Below the pieces are notes generated by a model, which was not told where the DNA came from, ran no database searches, and was given only the letters and a program-made list of their open reading frames with translations. From assembly GCF_907164915.1 (NCBI RefSeq), contig NC_061868.1:26469819-26533818 (forward strand): a stretch of DNA of 64,000 bases, given 5' to 3'. Both the position numbers and the translations under genes were made by a program. Source of the stretch: Impatiens glandulifera (Eukaryota; Streptophyta; Magnoliopsida; Ericales; Balsaminaceae). The first letter of the stretch is position 1. Each line of letters opens with the position of its first letter. This document shows positions 32,808 through 43,248 of the stretch, piece after piece.

Positions 32808-33024
32808 TGGATACATTTTTTTATAATGAGATGAGAAGAGAATCATATCTCAACAGAGGCGAAGACTGAGAAATATTATTAATGAGTATTAGTCTTTAAA
32901 TGGATTTTTTACGGTTACAACTTAACAAATACCTTTCAGTTGAATTAACATACTATGATCAAGAATAAAAAAAAACTCAGGGGTGAAACAGAACTTTTAG
33001 TCTTCCTGACATTTATTTCAGTCA
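32808..33024 (-). repeat. Gypsy 5' LTR (approximate)
   Basis: Shares diverged blocks with 16403-16766, listed there. The outer end is uncertain and no target duplication was found. Confidence 0.5.
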
Positions 33025-33585
33025 TTATGGTACGTTATGGTATTTATTATAATCTTGATAATATAAAAAAAATAATTTTAGATTTTTATATTTTGAGAAT
33101 TTTGTTAATTTAATAATATTTATGATTTAACTTTGATTGTCATAATTATTCATATGGGTGTACTTATTTTCACTCTAAATTAACCAAATAATTAAATTAA
33201 TGGAATTATCATGTGGAATTATGTGGTTAATTTAGATTTTTGCATGGGTGGAAATGTATACGCCCTCATGCTCAAAATTTTGGGTTGGTTTGAATAAGAA
33301 ACCGATAAAACGTTTTGTATTCATTTTCTCGTTTAATTCTCTAATTAATAAATTAAATATATAATAACTTGTAAGAATTAATAAATACAATTTTAAATTA
33401 ATGAATATTTATTATATATTTTAAAAATAATAAATAAATATATTTAAATAATTAATAATATAAAAAATTAAATATATATATAAATAAATGAAATATAAAA
33501 TCATCTTAACAATGAAATTAATTAGTTTAGATTTTTTCTCTCATAATCTCTCTTTATAATTATTTTTTTATTATTTTCTCTTATC

Positions 33586-33640
<55 letters not shown>

Positions 33641-33861
33641 TATTTAGATTATACAATATATATATATATATAAATTATATTTTATCACTAATTTTATATA
33701 AATATTTTTTTTATATTATTTAACAAATAATTTTTTTATTTTTTATTAAAATAAGTGATTATATATATTTTAATTTATTTAAAAAATAAATATATATATA
33801 TATATATATATATAATATTGAGAAAAATCAGAATAAGTAATTAAGATAAATATTTTTTTTT
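33025..33861. other. AT-rich spacer with (TA)n
   Basis: Long (TA)n runs at about 33592-33633, 33656-33671 and 33791-33813; no gene seen. Confidence 0.6.
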
Positions 33862-35086
33862 TGTTAGGATCGGGATCTCCGATAAGAGACTGGGGTCCGA
33901 CTAAAGGAGACCTCTTACACACACAACGATTGACACTAATCTAGTTAAAAATTAACACTGGTCTTAACACCATACAGACTGTCACAAACTCTTGAACCGA
34001 GTTCAATGACAGAAATGTTTGTTTCAGCCTAAAGCAACACACAGATCGGATAGAAATAAGAATGGAGAAGGGTCAGTTAGAATAAAGGGAAACCGATTCG
34101 GTTAGTTAAATGACCGGAAATGATTAAAGAACAATACACAAATTTTATGAATGTTCGGAGATGAAACTCCTACGTCACCCTTCTTCTCAAACAACGAGAA
34201 GGATATTCACTAAGAAATATTCAACAACACAATACACCACACAATCGAGTCTTATTTATTGCTCGATGTTCACTTTACAACACTCACACAGTATTGTAAT
34301 ACACTTTTACAAATATGTAAATACCCAGAACTTTTACAGTATATTTTTATCACTCAATAACTTTGTAAGTTTCTCAATGTATGTTCATGGAGTGAAAGGA
34401 TCGTGCAAATAGCCAGAATCTAGAGCTTTTTGTTCAGCTCTTTAGCTCCCTTTTATAGTAGAAATATGACAACGATCATATTTCTCTCTCTAAGATGGTT
34501 GGTCAAAAGGATCATCCATTCATTGGAAGCTTCCCAAATTATGATGTCGTGCCGGCTCTAGTCAAGTAGCTTGTAGGTTTGTGTATTTGTACACTTGGCA
34601 ACTGTACATTTGTCGGCTGTCTGCTCCTTGGAGGTTGCTTCTAGATTTATACCAAGTCAGGACTGTTCACTTGATAATTGCCTTCAGTCTAATCAGTAGA
34701 CTTGTTTCAGAAGACAAGTGATGCATTCTGAACCTTTGAAAACCTTCCTCTGCATATTCCAAGGAATATATGTTTGCATCAACACGTCAATTGCCAATAT
34801 ATCTATATCTTTGATTTTGTTTTGATTTAGACTATCCGGTGAAAATGTATGTTGCATTAGGATTTAATTCGACCAGATACATCTCGGTTGATAACTTGAC
34901 CGGTCTGTAGTTTAGCCGAGCCGAACTTCCGAGAATATAAGTAAGGAATTTAGGTTTTTGCTGTTTTAGGAATAATAGTTTTGACCGGCCAAGTTGAAAG
35001 TATCTAACTGCACATAGAGTTGAATTTAATTAAGTTCTTTTAGATAGTTAATTACTTATTAATTAACTTATCTAATTTTTTTAACA
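33862..35086 (-). repeat. Solo LTR of a SIRE-like copia element
   Basis: Runs from TGTTAGGATCGGGATCTCCG to TTTTTTTAACA. The reverse complement begins TGTTAAAAAAATTAGATAAG, with TTAATTAA-rich sequence like the starts of the LTRs at 39248 and 56055, and ends GAGATCCCGATCCTAACA, like the end of the LTR at 40846. It contains the shared LTR core at 34143-34177 in minus orientation. No internal region is attached. The flanking 5-mers are T-rich and uninformative as a target duplication. Confidence 0.65.
34143..34177 (-). promoter_or_regulatory. Shared SIRE-like LTR core
   Basis: On the minus strand: TGACGTAGGAGTTTCATCTC followed by CGAACATTCATAAA. The AGGAG and CTCC parts can form a short hairpin. 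A similar block is conserved in the R/U5 area of many plant copia LTRs. The TGACGTA word is a possible bZIP site; that role is inference. Confidence 0.6.
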
Positions 35087-35283
35087 TTTATAGTGTGAAT
35101 AATATATATATATATATATGAGAAAATAATAAAAATAAAATATAATAATAAATTTATATAATATTTTGAGATAATTAGGATATAATAATAATGTTATATA
35201 TATCCTTATTAATAGAAATATAATTATTTAATATTAGGATAAGAGATATAGTTAATTTTTTTTATAAGTATGAAAATTTTATT

Positions 35284-35319
<36 letters not shown>

Positions 35320-35384
35320 AATGTAACTTATAAAATATATATACGTACACAAAATTCAATAGTAGGAAAATGGAATTCTGTAAC
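35087..35384. other. AT-rich spacer
   Basis: Low complexity with (TA)n at about 35105-35120 and 35289-35315. No gene. Confidence 0.6.
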
Positions 35385-35760
35385 GACTTTTAATAACGGC
35401 GCTATAGCACCCTTACTAATTTTTTTGGGTCAGTAACGGCTATATAAAACCGTGACTGATATCTAAGTATTAATAACGGTCCAATAAAACTGTTACTAAT
35501 ATCTAGTATCAGTAACGACTATAAGAAAACGCTGTTATTGATAACATTCTTATATGATCGCTTTTCGAGATAAGAGTATTTGTAACGGTTATACAAAGAC
35601 ACGTTCTTAAACTTAGAAAAATCAGTAACGGTTCTTTTACAAATATCATTATTTTTTTTTGAAATAAGGGTATCTGTAATGATTATGCAAAGAATCGTTA
35701 TTAATTATTCATAAGTTTCAGTAATCGTTATTCAAAGAACCGTTACTGATACTCTGATTT
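35385..35760. repeat. Palindromic AGTAACGGT repeats, CACTA-like
   Basis: About a dozen copies of AGTAACGGTT or its complement AACCGTTACT, in both orientations, separated by short A/T stretches. Left of it is CAATAGTAGGAAAATGG (~35357), resembling a degenerate CACTA end (CACTACAAGAAAA). Arrays like this are typical subterminal regions of CACTA transposons. No transposase was seen. Confidence 0.55.
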
Positions 35761-35914
35761 AGACAAACAATTAAAAGTGATATATTTGGTTAGAGTATTC
35801 AAATTTCATACTTTAGACGAGGGTTTGAATCTCTCTAAAAATAATTATTATATGTGGGTGCGCGAACATTAGTAAATGAAGTTGAAGTGAGAATTTGACA
35901 AATATTGGTAGATG

Positions 35915-36290
35915 GGAATCGAGAAAATCTTAGGGTTCATCCACAGATGGAATGTTCGTCTTGAGTAAAACAAACATTGGTGAGAAAACCTAAAGGTTCG
36001 TCCACAAAGAGACTGTTAGGCTTGAGTATAGCAAACATTGGTGAGAAACCTAAGGGTTTTTTCATGGATGGTGATTCAAGGCCTAAGACCATGCTGAAAT
36101 GTGTGATCGAATGTTAGAAATGTTAGCTTGAATAATATAATCATTGGTGTAAAAACTTAAAGTTTCGTCCACGAATAGTGATTTAGGGTCTAAGATTATG
36201 TCAAAAGATGTCATATTTAAGAATTTACACTTGAATGTTTAAGAATGCACCATTGAAAACATCAAAGTTTTTCCATGGAGGGTGAGTTAA
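35915..36290 (+). repeat. ~70-base degenerate tandem repeat
   Basis: Four to five diverged units sharing CATTGGTGAGAAA(A)CCTAA(A/G)GGTT and TTCGTCCAC(A/G). Non-coding. Confidence 0.6.
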
Positions 36291-36699
36291 AGACAAATAT
36301 GTTCAAAACTATTAAGCACTTTTAAACACATAAAAAGATAAAAACCAAAAACTTCAACAACAAAAAATATTTATACTTAATAAATAATAAATAATTTTTA
36401 ATTACAAAATATATATATATATATGAGAAAAAAACAAAAAGTTATTTTTATTAATAAATTTATATAATATATTGAGAAAAATTAGTATAGGAAATTTAAT
36501 TATATATAATGTTATATATATCATTATTAACGAAAATATTTTTATATAATATTATGATCAGAGATATAATTATTTTTATTAAATTTATTTGGTACATGTA
36601 TAATTTTTTTTTATATAATATATATAGTTATTCAAAATGTAACTTACAAAACAATATATAATATATACACAAAATTATTTTAAAAAAATCAACAATTAT
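36291..36699. other. AT-rich spacer
   Basis: No recognisable gene or element. Confidence 0.5.
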
Positions 36700-37010
36700 A
36701 AATGGTTTAGCTGTTGATAACATTTCATACTTATAACCGGGGCACTAAGTAAAAAAATATCCTATAGCGATTGGTAAACCAATTTCTATTAAACTCCAAA
36801 CTAATCGATATAGGCCTATAACGATTGGTCATATACCAATTGCCATCAATCAGTAGAGGTGTCCACGTTGATGCCTTAATTGGCAACGACGATCGGTAGA
36901 TAACCAATCGCTATAGGCCTATAGTGATTGGTTAATAATCAATCGCCATTTCCTTTATAGAAAAAAATAGTGATTGATTAATAAACCAATCGCCACTTCC
37001 TTTATCGAAA
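36700..37010. repeat. Palindromic CGATTGGT repeats, CACTA-like
   Basis: Repeated CGATTGGTNNNNAACCAATCG-type inverted words (for example 36890-36950), in both orientations. The plan is the same as at 35385-35760 but with a different word, so it probably belongs to another CACTA-type family or to the other end of one element. Confidence 0.55.
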
Positions 37011-38959
37011 AAAAATATTATAATTTTATACCTTTAGTTAGTCTCTTTCCCACCCATTTTAGAAACTAGATTATCTTCTTCTTTGGTGCAGCAAGTATAT
37101 GATCTAAACAGAAATCCAAAGTTTTACTCAACAGATAAATCAGATAAGAGTAGAACAATAATACTCAACAGATAAATCAGAGCATTATCTTTGCTTTTGA
37201 AGTCCAAGATGATGCCTCCATATTCTTCAATTACAACGATCAATTACAACGATCTACATACTCTATGTTGATTTTAGTATAAAGCTTACAGCTTCACCGA
37301 TTGAAATCGGTAATCAATGGTGGTCGGACCCTGAGGCTCGATGAGATCAAGAGCTCGGACTGGAACCAAGAAGATGATGAATAATTAACTAAGTAAGGTT
37401 TCTTCTTCTCTGTTGTTGTAAAAAGAACATATATCCATCTATCTATCTTTATAGTAATACACAATATACTTACTTGCATTCCTAATTCCATTCACACAAA
37501 GAAAATATTCACTATTTACAACATAAACAAATATCACACAACAAGATTGATAGCTGCAACAAAAAAAAATTCAAATCAAATCAAAATGGAGATGCAAGAA
37601 TAAAAGTCTTTCATGAACTAACCCTCCCCACAACACAACAATGTCCCCATCTTCAAATTTACATTTATGCATAGTTCAGACGGAAAATGTCATTGAAAAC
37701 GAAAAAGCTTCCCTAGGGTGTTAGCATGAGATGAAACATCTGGTATATAAGAAAAACAAAAGGTAGGTATTTGTTTGTAACTTCAATTGCAAAGATCAAA
37801 GTAAAGAAATATCTAACGAACGTGTCTACTAATTTTTAGGACTAACATCTTTTGAAGAAGCAAAGTGTGAAAAGCTACCATAACTAATGATGCTAAGACA
37901 AGTAGTAGAAAGGAATTATTATTATTATTAAGTGTGTGTATATCTCTAATTTGAAATTTTCATCAATACATATATGTGCATGAGAATCTATATCTTCTAC
38001 CACTAAACTAAAAGCATATATAAATTTATAGAACAATCATCCATAACTATACTCAATAACAATGAATAATAAGCCATAAAACACCATAAAACAGGTCATG
38101 AATGAACGAGCATGGTTAATAAGAATGATTTTGCCTGAAGACTAGATCCATCTAAGAACATGAGTCTAGTATATGTCACTTATAAGGATTTGTAACAACA
38201 AATCAATTTAAGGACATGAGTATTTAGAACTTTATCTTTTCAAAAATATCTGGAGACTAGATCCTTAGATAATAAACATATATTTTGTCAGATCTATTTC
38301 TATAATATCACCACACGAATTATCCATTTCAACCACATTAAGAAAGAAAGGTCAAACTTCTTAATGTGCACATTTGAGGCTTGATTGTACATACTTGGCT
38401 GAACTTAAGAGCGTGTTGTTCGCCAAGGAGTTGGAGATTGCTGCTTAGGAACTTCTGTCCTTCCATTCGTCGCTATGGAACGCCCTTTAACAATCGATGT
38501 ACAACTTCAAGATTGTACAACTTTATATGTTGATTTCCTAATTTCCTAATTTATTCTTAGTAAATATTCAAAACCAGCACACTCTCAAATCTCAACTAGA
38601 ACTAAAGATGACAAGTAAATTTCACATGATAAATCGTTGTCCAAGGATCAAGTTCATCTCTAGTCATAGAATCCAATAGTAATTTATAGAATTGTTCTCA
38701 AACCCATGATGATCAAAAGAAATGCAACTAAAAGGACACTCACCTTTTAGGATCCCCGATTGTATCAAGCTTCGGTTGTACTACTAATACTTTTCAAGAC
38801 ATAAATCATCAAGTCTCTTTATCGTGAAATCAATAAGTAGATTAACATTGACGACATACTTGATCAACCAAGAGGAAAGGGTCATGAAATTAATGTCGCG
38901 GGTCAACCGAGTCAGGGTTTCATGGTAATATTCATAGAAGATTTGGGAAAGAATACACT
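37011..38959. other. No gene recognised
   Basis: About 1.9 kb of moderately AT-rich sequence with only short open frames (for example 37294-37491, minus). No transposon motif, RNA gene or conserved protein was recognised. Confidence 0.5.
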
Positions 38960-39247
38960 AAAAGGGAACGCTAAACTCCTCATTTTCATTATTGTTTTTC
39001 TCTATTTACTTTTTCATCGTGAACTTATTTCATCATTTTGGTTGAATGTATGAGCTCCTTTTTTACTAACTGCTTTTCATTGTCTTAGTTATTAGATAGG
39101 GTTATCAACTATTACATAGTAAAAATGCTTTTGTTCATATTGGCTATTTTTGATAGTTTTAGGATAAAACAATCAAAAAGGGAGAAATTTCTAAGAGATA
39201 GACATCAGACTTTGATAATTTACTCTAAACAATCAAATAAGGAGAAA
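38960..39247 (+). other. 3' internal tail of a SIRE-like element
   Basis: Contains AATCAAAAAGGGAGAAATT-type purine tracts at about 39169 and 39235, like the polypurine tracts at 53598 and 56040, directly before an LTR start (TGTTAGATTAAATTAG). The internal region further upstream is not recognisable. Confidence 0.5.
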
Positions 39248-39475
39248 TTGTTAGATTAAATTAGCTAATCAACTTAAAATTAACCAACAATTATAAAACT
39301 ACTAGGTTTTGAATATTTAGTTTAAATAATCAAAAATGAAGAAATTGATAAGTAAAATAGTTAATTAAGTAATAGTATTAATTAACTATTTAAATAAGAA
39401 CCTAATTGTGTCAAAATAATCATGTGAAGATTAAACCAGATCGGTATTCAAATTAAAATCGGTTTTGTCAAAATA

Positions 39476-39790
39476 TCGGCTTTCTGGAAATATCAGCCTT
39501 TTGGAAATATTGTCATTTTGACAAATCGGCTTTTGGAGCATATCGGCATTTGGTACAAATCGACTTTTGGAACATATCGGCATTTGGAACCAAATCAGCT
39601 TTTAGAACATATCGGCATTTGGACCAAATCGGCTTTTGAAACATATCGGCTTTTAAAACAAATCGGCTTTTGGAACATATTGGCTTTTCAAAAATATCAG
39701 CATTTGGACCAAATTGCCATTTGGTACAAATCGGCATTCTAGACATATCGGTATTTTGTATATCGGCATTCTGCAAAGGCACTTCCGGTA
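39476..39790 (+). repeat. ~18-base LTR array (ATATCGGCATTTGGA)
   Basis: About 15 diverged copies of (A/T)ATCGGC(A/T)TTTGGA(A/C)CA. Adjoining units form the inverted word ATTTGGACCAAAT. Because of the periodicity both strands stay open and give repetitive peptides, which are not genes. Confidence 0.85.
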
Positions 39791-40565
39791 TTTTGTAGAT
39801 TGGCTTTCTACAAGCACATCCGGCATTCTATATTTTGGTATTTTATGAAGCGCATCCAGCATTTCACAACTCTCATTCTTTACTAACCTTGGGAACACAT
39901 GTATGGACTCTTTTGATAAATTCAGACATCAGCTTTACACTTTCCAGATGAGTATTTTCATTTAAATGCAAAGATTGATGAAGATCTTCTTACACTAGCA
40001 GAACTAGAATCAGAGACAGGTTGAATAGTTTGAACCATACATTCCTTGGAGATTGAAATCACATTAATCTAAATTTGTCTTACTATCATCCAAGTATAGA
40101 CAAGATCAAAGAATATCTCATCTAAGGTACTATTCTAGATCTCAACCAATCAAGATCAAGAAAACTGTTCTATGAAGCGGATATACCCGTTGAGCTGCAA
40201 ATATGTACGTTGATATATGCCTATTTAAGAAGACAGAGATCAACCTGTTTCAGTACCTTTCACCCGCTGTTAACATTTTCACCAACCTTCAAGCAACTAA
40301 ACCTTTTGAACAACACACGTTTTAGAAACCTCAATCTTTCAACCTTTTGAAATTCACAGGTTCTCCAAGCGTGTTAGAGTTCTAAATTTGTATTACAATA
40401 CTAGTTATTATGTGTTAGTGATGAGCATTTTAAGTTGACAAAGTCGTTTCTGTTCAATAGAGTGAGTGTATTGGAAGGTCGATAACAGGTAGTAACTAAG
40501 CCCTAGTTGTTCGACTTAGTTTGTATACGTGTTGTAAACCTTCTCAAAGGTTTGAGAAGAAGGGG

Positions 40566-40600
40566 TGACGAAGGAGTTTATACTCCGAACATCCATAAAC
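40566..40600 (+). promoter_or_regulatory. Shared SIRE-like LTR core
   Basis: TGACGAAGGAGTTTATACTC followed by CGAACATCCATAAAC. Same core as at 34143, 47114 and 55473. Confidence 0.6.
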
Positions 40601-40846
40601 TTTGTGTCTTGTATTTTGTGTTCTTCATTATCTCATCATTCCTATTGATTATCTGTTGCTTCAAGTAAAAACAAACAGTTTTGCACTTGACTTTGTTAAA
40701 AGTTTGTGACGGCTTGTATAGAGTGGAAATGAGATAATCAACCTCTAAAAGGGTTATTATTGAACGGTGTGTGTAAGCGTTCAACGTTGCGAGACCACAT
40801 CTCCTTCGGCGATCCCGATCCAAATTGAAATAAATAAAGTGTGGCA

Positions 40847-42281
40847 TTTGACTCTAAGGCCGACTGATCAATCGGTTATTGGAACCAGATGAGTTTTTCA
40901 AAACAAGCTTAGTGAAGATGGCTTGGTTGTGAGAAACAAAGTCTGATTGGTTTCTCAAGGTTATAGACATGAGGAAGGAATTGACTTTGAGGAGTCAATC
41001 ATCCCTGTTGCTAGACTTGAAGCAATAAGAATCTTCCTAGCTTATGCATCTTTAAAAAAAATTAAAGTTTATCAAATAAATGTGAAAAGTGCATTTATAA
41101 ATGGAATTTTAAATGAAGATATGTACGTTGAATAGCTTCTAGGCTTTCAAGATCACTCCTTACCAAACCATGTTTTTAAACTTGATAAAGCGTTATATGG
41201 TCTTAAACAAACTCCTAGAGCTTGGTATGATACTTTAACAAAGTTTTTATTTGATCATGATTTTGTAATTGGCACAGTAAACAAAACTTTGTTTAGATTT
41301 GTTAAAGATTCTCACATTTTGCTTGTTTAAGTATATGTTGATAATATCATATTTGGCTCAAATAACCCCAAACTATGTGAGAAATTCTCTAAGTTGATGC
41401 AGGATAAATTCGAGATGAACATGATGAGAGAATTGAATTTCTTCCTTGGTCTTCAAGTTCACCAACTTGAAGATGGCATTTTCATCAACCAAGCCAAATA
41501 CACCAGGGAGCTGCTAAAGAAGTTCGTAATGGAGAGTTGTTTTGCCGCTGCCACTCCAATGAATTCTTCCAGCAAGCTCGACAAGGATGAAGTTCGTCAG
41601 AGTGTCGACATAACTGCTTATAGAGGGATCATCGGTTCATTTATCTACCTGACTACAAAACCGACCAGACATTATGTTTGCCTTCGGCTCTGGGAAAAAT
41701 TTCAGGCTAACCCTAAACAATCTCATTATGTTTCTATAAAACGTATCTTGAAGTATTTAAAGGGAACTCAAAATATGGTATTGTGGTATCCGAAGGATTC
41801 CAGTTTCAATTTAATTAGATATTTTGATGCAGACTATGCAAGCTGTAAGATCGATCGAAAGAGAACTAGTGGAACTTGCTAGTTTATTGGTTATCGTCTG
41901 ATCTCTTAGTTCAGCAAGAAGTAGACGTTTATCGCCACATCTACTACAGAGTATTAATACCTTGCTGTAGGCAGTTGCTGCTCTCAGCTATTGTGGGTTC
42001 AATAACAGCTGAGGGACTACGACATTGAGGCAGACGAGTTACCGATTTTCTGCGACAATACTAGTGCCATAGTGATTACATCAAACCCGGTGTTGCATTC
42101 TCGGACTAAACATATCGATATCTGACACCATTTCATCCGAGATCATGTCAATTAGAAGTATATTCTTCTAGAATATGTCTCAACAGATCAGCAAGTGGAA
42201 AACGTGTTCACGAAGTCACTCCCCGAAACTAAGTTTTCTTACTTTAGAAATGTTTTGGGTCTTTTAGACCTAATTAATTTT
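40847..42281 (+). pseudogene. SIRE-like pol A: RT and RNase H
   Basis: Starts inside RT with VWHLTLRPTDQSVIGTR, then [60 protein letters not shown] and VYVDNIIFGSN (the catalytic YVDD reads YVDN). The 41394-41882 frame covers the connection region. RNase H follows, with FDADYASCKIDRKRTSGTC, DNTSAIVITSNPV, SRTKHI and VFTKSLPE to about 42260. There are stops at several positions, and gag, protease and integrase are absent. About 75-80% of residues match the second copy at 50405-51787 over the parts compared by eye. Confidence 0.88.
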
Positions 42282-43248
42282 ATTTAATTAATCATGCACA
42301 AATTGAGGGGGAAATTTGTTGATTAAAGTGGTTAGACAGACATAAGTAGACGGAGGTTTTAATCAGACTAATTAGATCAGTTGTCTAAAGGAACCACGTA
42401 CTTAGATGAGTTGTGCTTAAGAAACTTGCATATAGGCTTGGTTAGACATCTAACTATGAGGGGCATTTAAAGCTTCTATAGACGTGCGTGATCAGACGTT
42501 GTCCAGATTTATACTAAAGTGTCTGTAGATGTGCGCGATCAGACACCGTCCACACTTATGTTGAAGCGTCTGTAGATGTGCGTGATCAGACGTCGTCCAG
42601 ACTTATGTTGAAACGTCTGTAGACGTGCGTGATCAGACGCCTTCCGAAAAGACGTTTATCCAATTTAGATGCAAGGTATACGGATAGCTTAGACGACGTC
42701 TAACTACGTGTGTCCTTAGACGTCTCAACTTCGGACGTGTTGAGGACAACTATTATTTCTTCAAGAGTTGTCCATGTACTTTTCCTTCCCAAAAATCGAA
42801 CAGTCATATCTCTAACTTTCAAATAACTTGAAGACATGTGTCTTTTCAAGTTAAAAATATGGCTAATATTTATGACGGCTAATTACTTCACGTCGTTCAA
42901 TTAATGATGGTTTTTATGATATTTTAAATTGTTGACTTTTAATTAATAAGTTTATTGGGAAAACATTTTAATTAAATGACAGTTTATTTTCAAATAATGT
43001 CTTTTGGACACGTGATCTTTAAAATTCTACTTAAGGATGACCTGCATGCCAAAAAGACTTTTTCACGCCATCTTTGAGATTTCTGAAAAACCTTAGACTT
43101 TTCTCTGCCTTCTCTCTAAAGAAAACCTAAACTTTTCGCCGTCTCTTCTTCAAACTCAAATATGTATGTTAAGAAAACTATTTCATTCTCTCACAACACA
43201 TTGCATGTAAATTTGAATCGGTCTACCAGTATGAACAGCCATAGATAG
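42282..43248 (+). other. Spacer between pol A and extra ORF A
   Basis: Non-coding. It contains a purine-tract look-alike (AAATTGAGGGGGAAATTTG at ~42299), many AGACG/CGTCT words and the 47-base array at 42474-42660. Confidence 0.5.
42474..42660 (+). repeat. 47-base tandem repeat rich in AGACG
   Basis: About four units of the form TGTAGA(C/T)GTGCGTGATCAGACG...TCCAGACTTATGTTGAAGCGTC. It uses the same AGAC/GTCT words as the LTR arrays. Confidence 0.85.

Larger units (their letters stand above)
16403..33024 (-). mobile_element. Ty3/gypsy element shattered by nested insertions
   Basis: Fragments in the correct minus-strand order, from 33.0 down to 16.4 kb, add up to one old element: 5' LTR (~32808-33024), degenerate primer-binding site (32795), RT (31694-31810 and on to ~31440), GHVLSSEG (30414-30446), end of RT with RNase H (28900-29512), integrase zinc region and core (28320-28780), integrase C-terminus/chromodomain (23153-23443, continuing at 16781-16969), polypurine tract (~16767) and 3' LTR (16403-16766). 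Between these pieces lie a copia element, a hAT element, a solo LTR and a MITE. The pieces on either side of the hAT element and of the solo LTR join in mid-motif, which shows that they were once continuous. All frames are riddled with stops. Confidence 0.75.
39248..40846 (+). repeat. SIRE-like LTR joined to truncated pol
   Basis: Starts TGTTAGATTAAATTAGC after a purine tract and ends GCGATCCCGATCC. The last five bases (TAACA), present in the solo LTR at 33862, are missing. The next bases are RT coding sequence, so a deletion removed the LTR terminus, primer-binding site, gag, protease and integrase. It contains its own tandem array and the shared core. Confidence 0.65.

Noticed and set aside
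39513..39898. Open frames on both strands with repetitive peptides (YRHLEPNQ-type and KADMFQKP-type).
   Set aside because: They are by-products of the ~18-base tandem array inside an LTR; no start context or conservation supports a gene.
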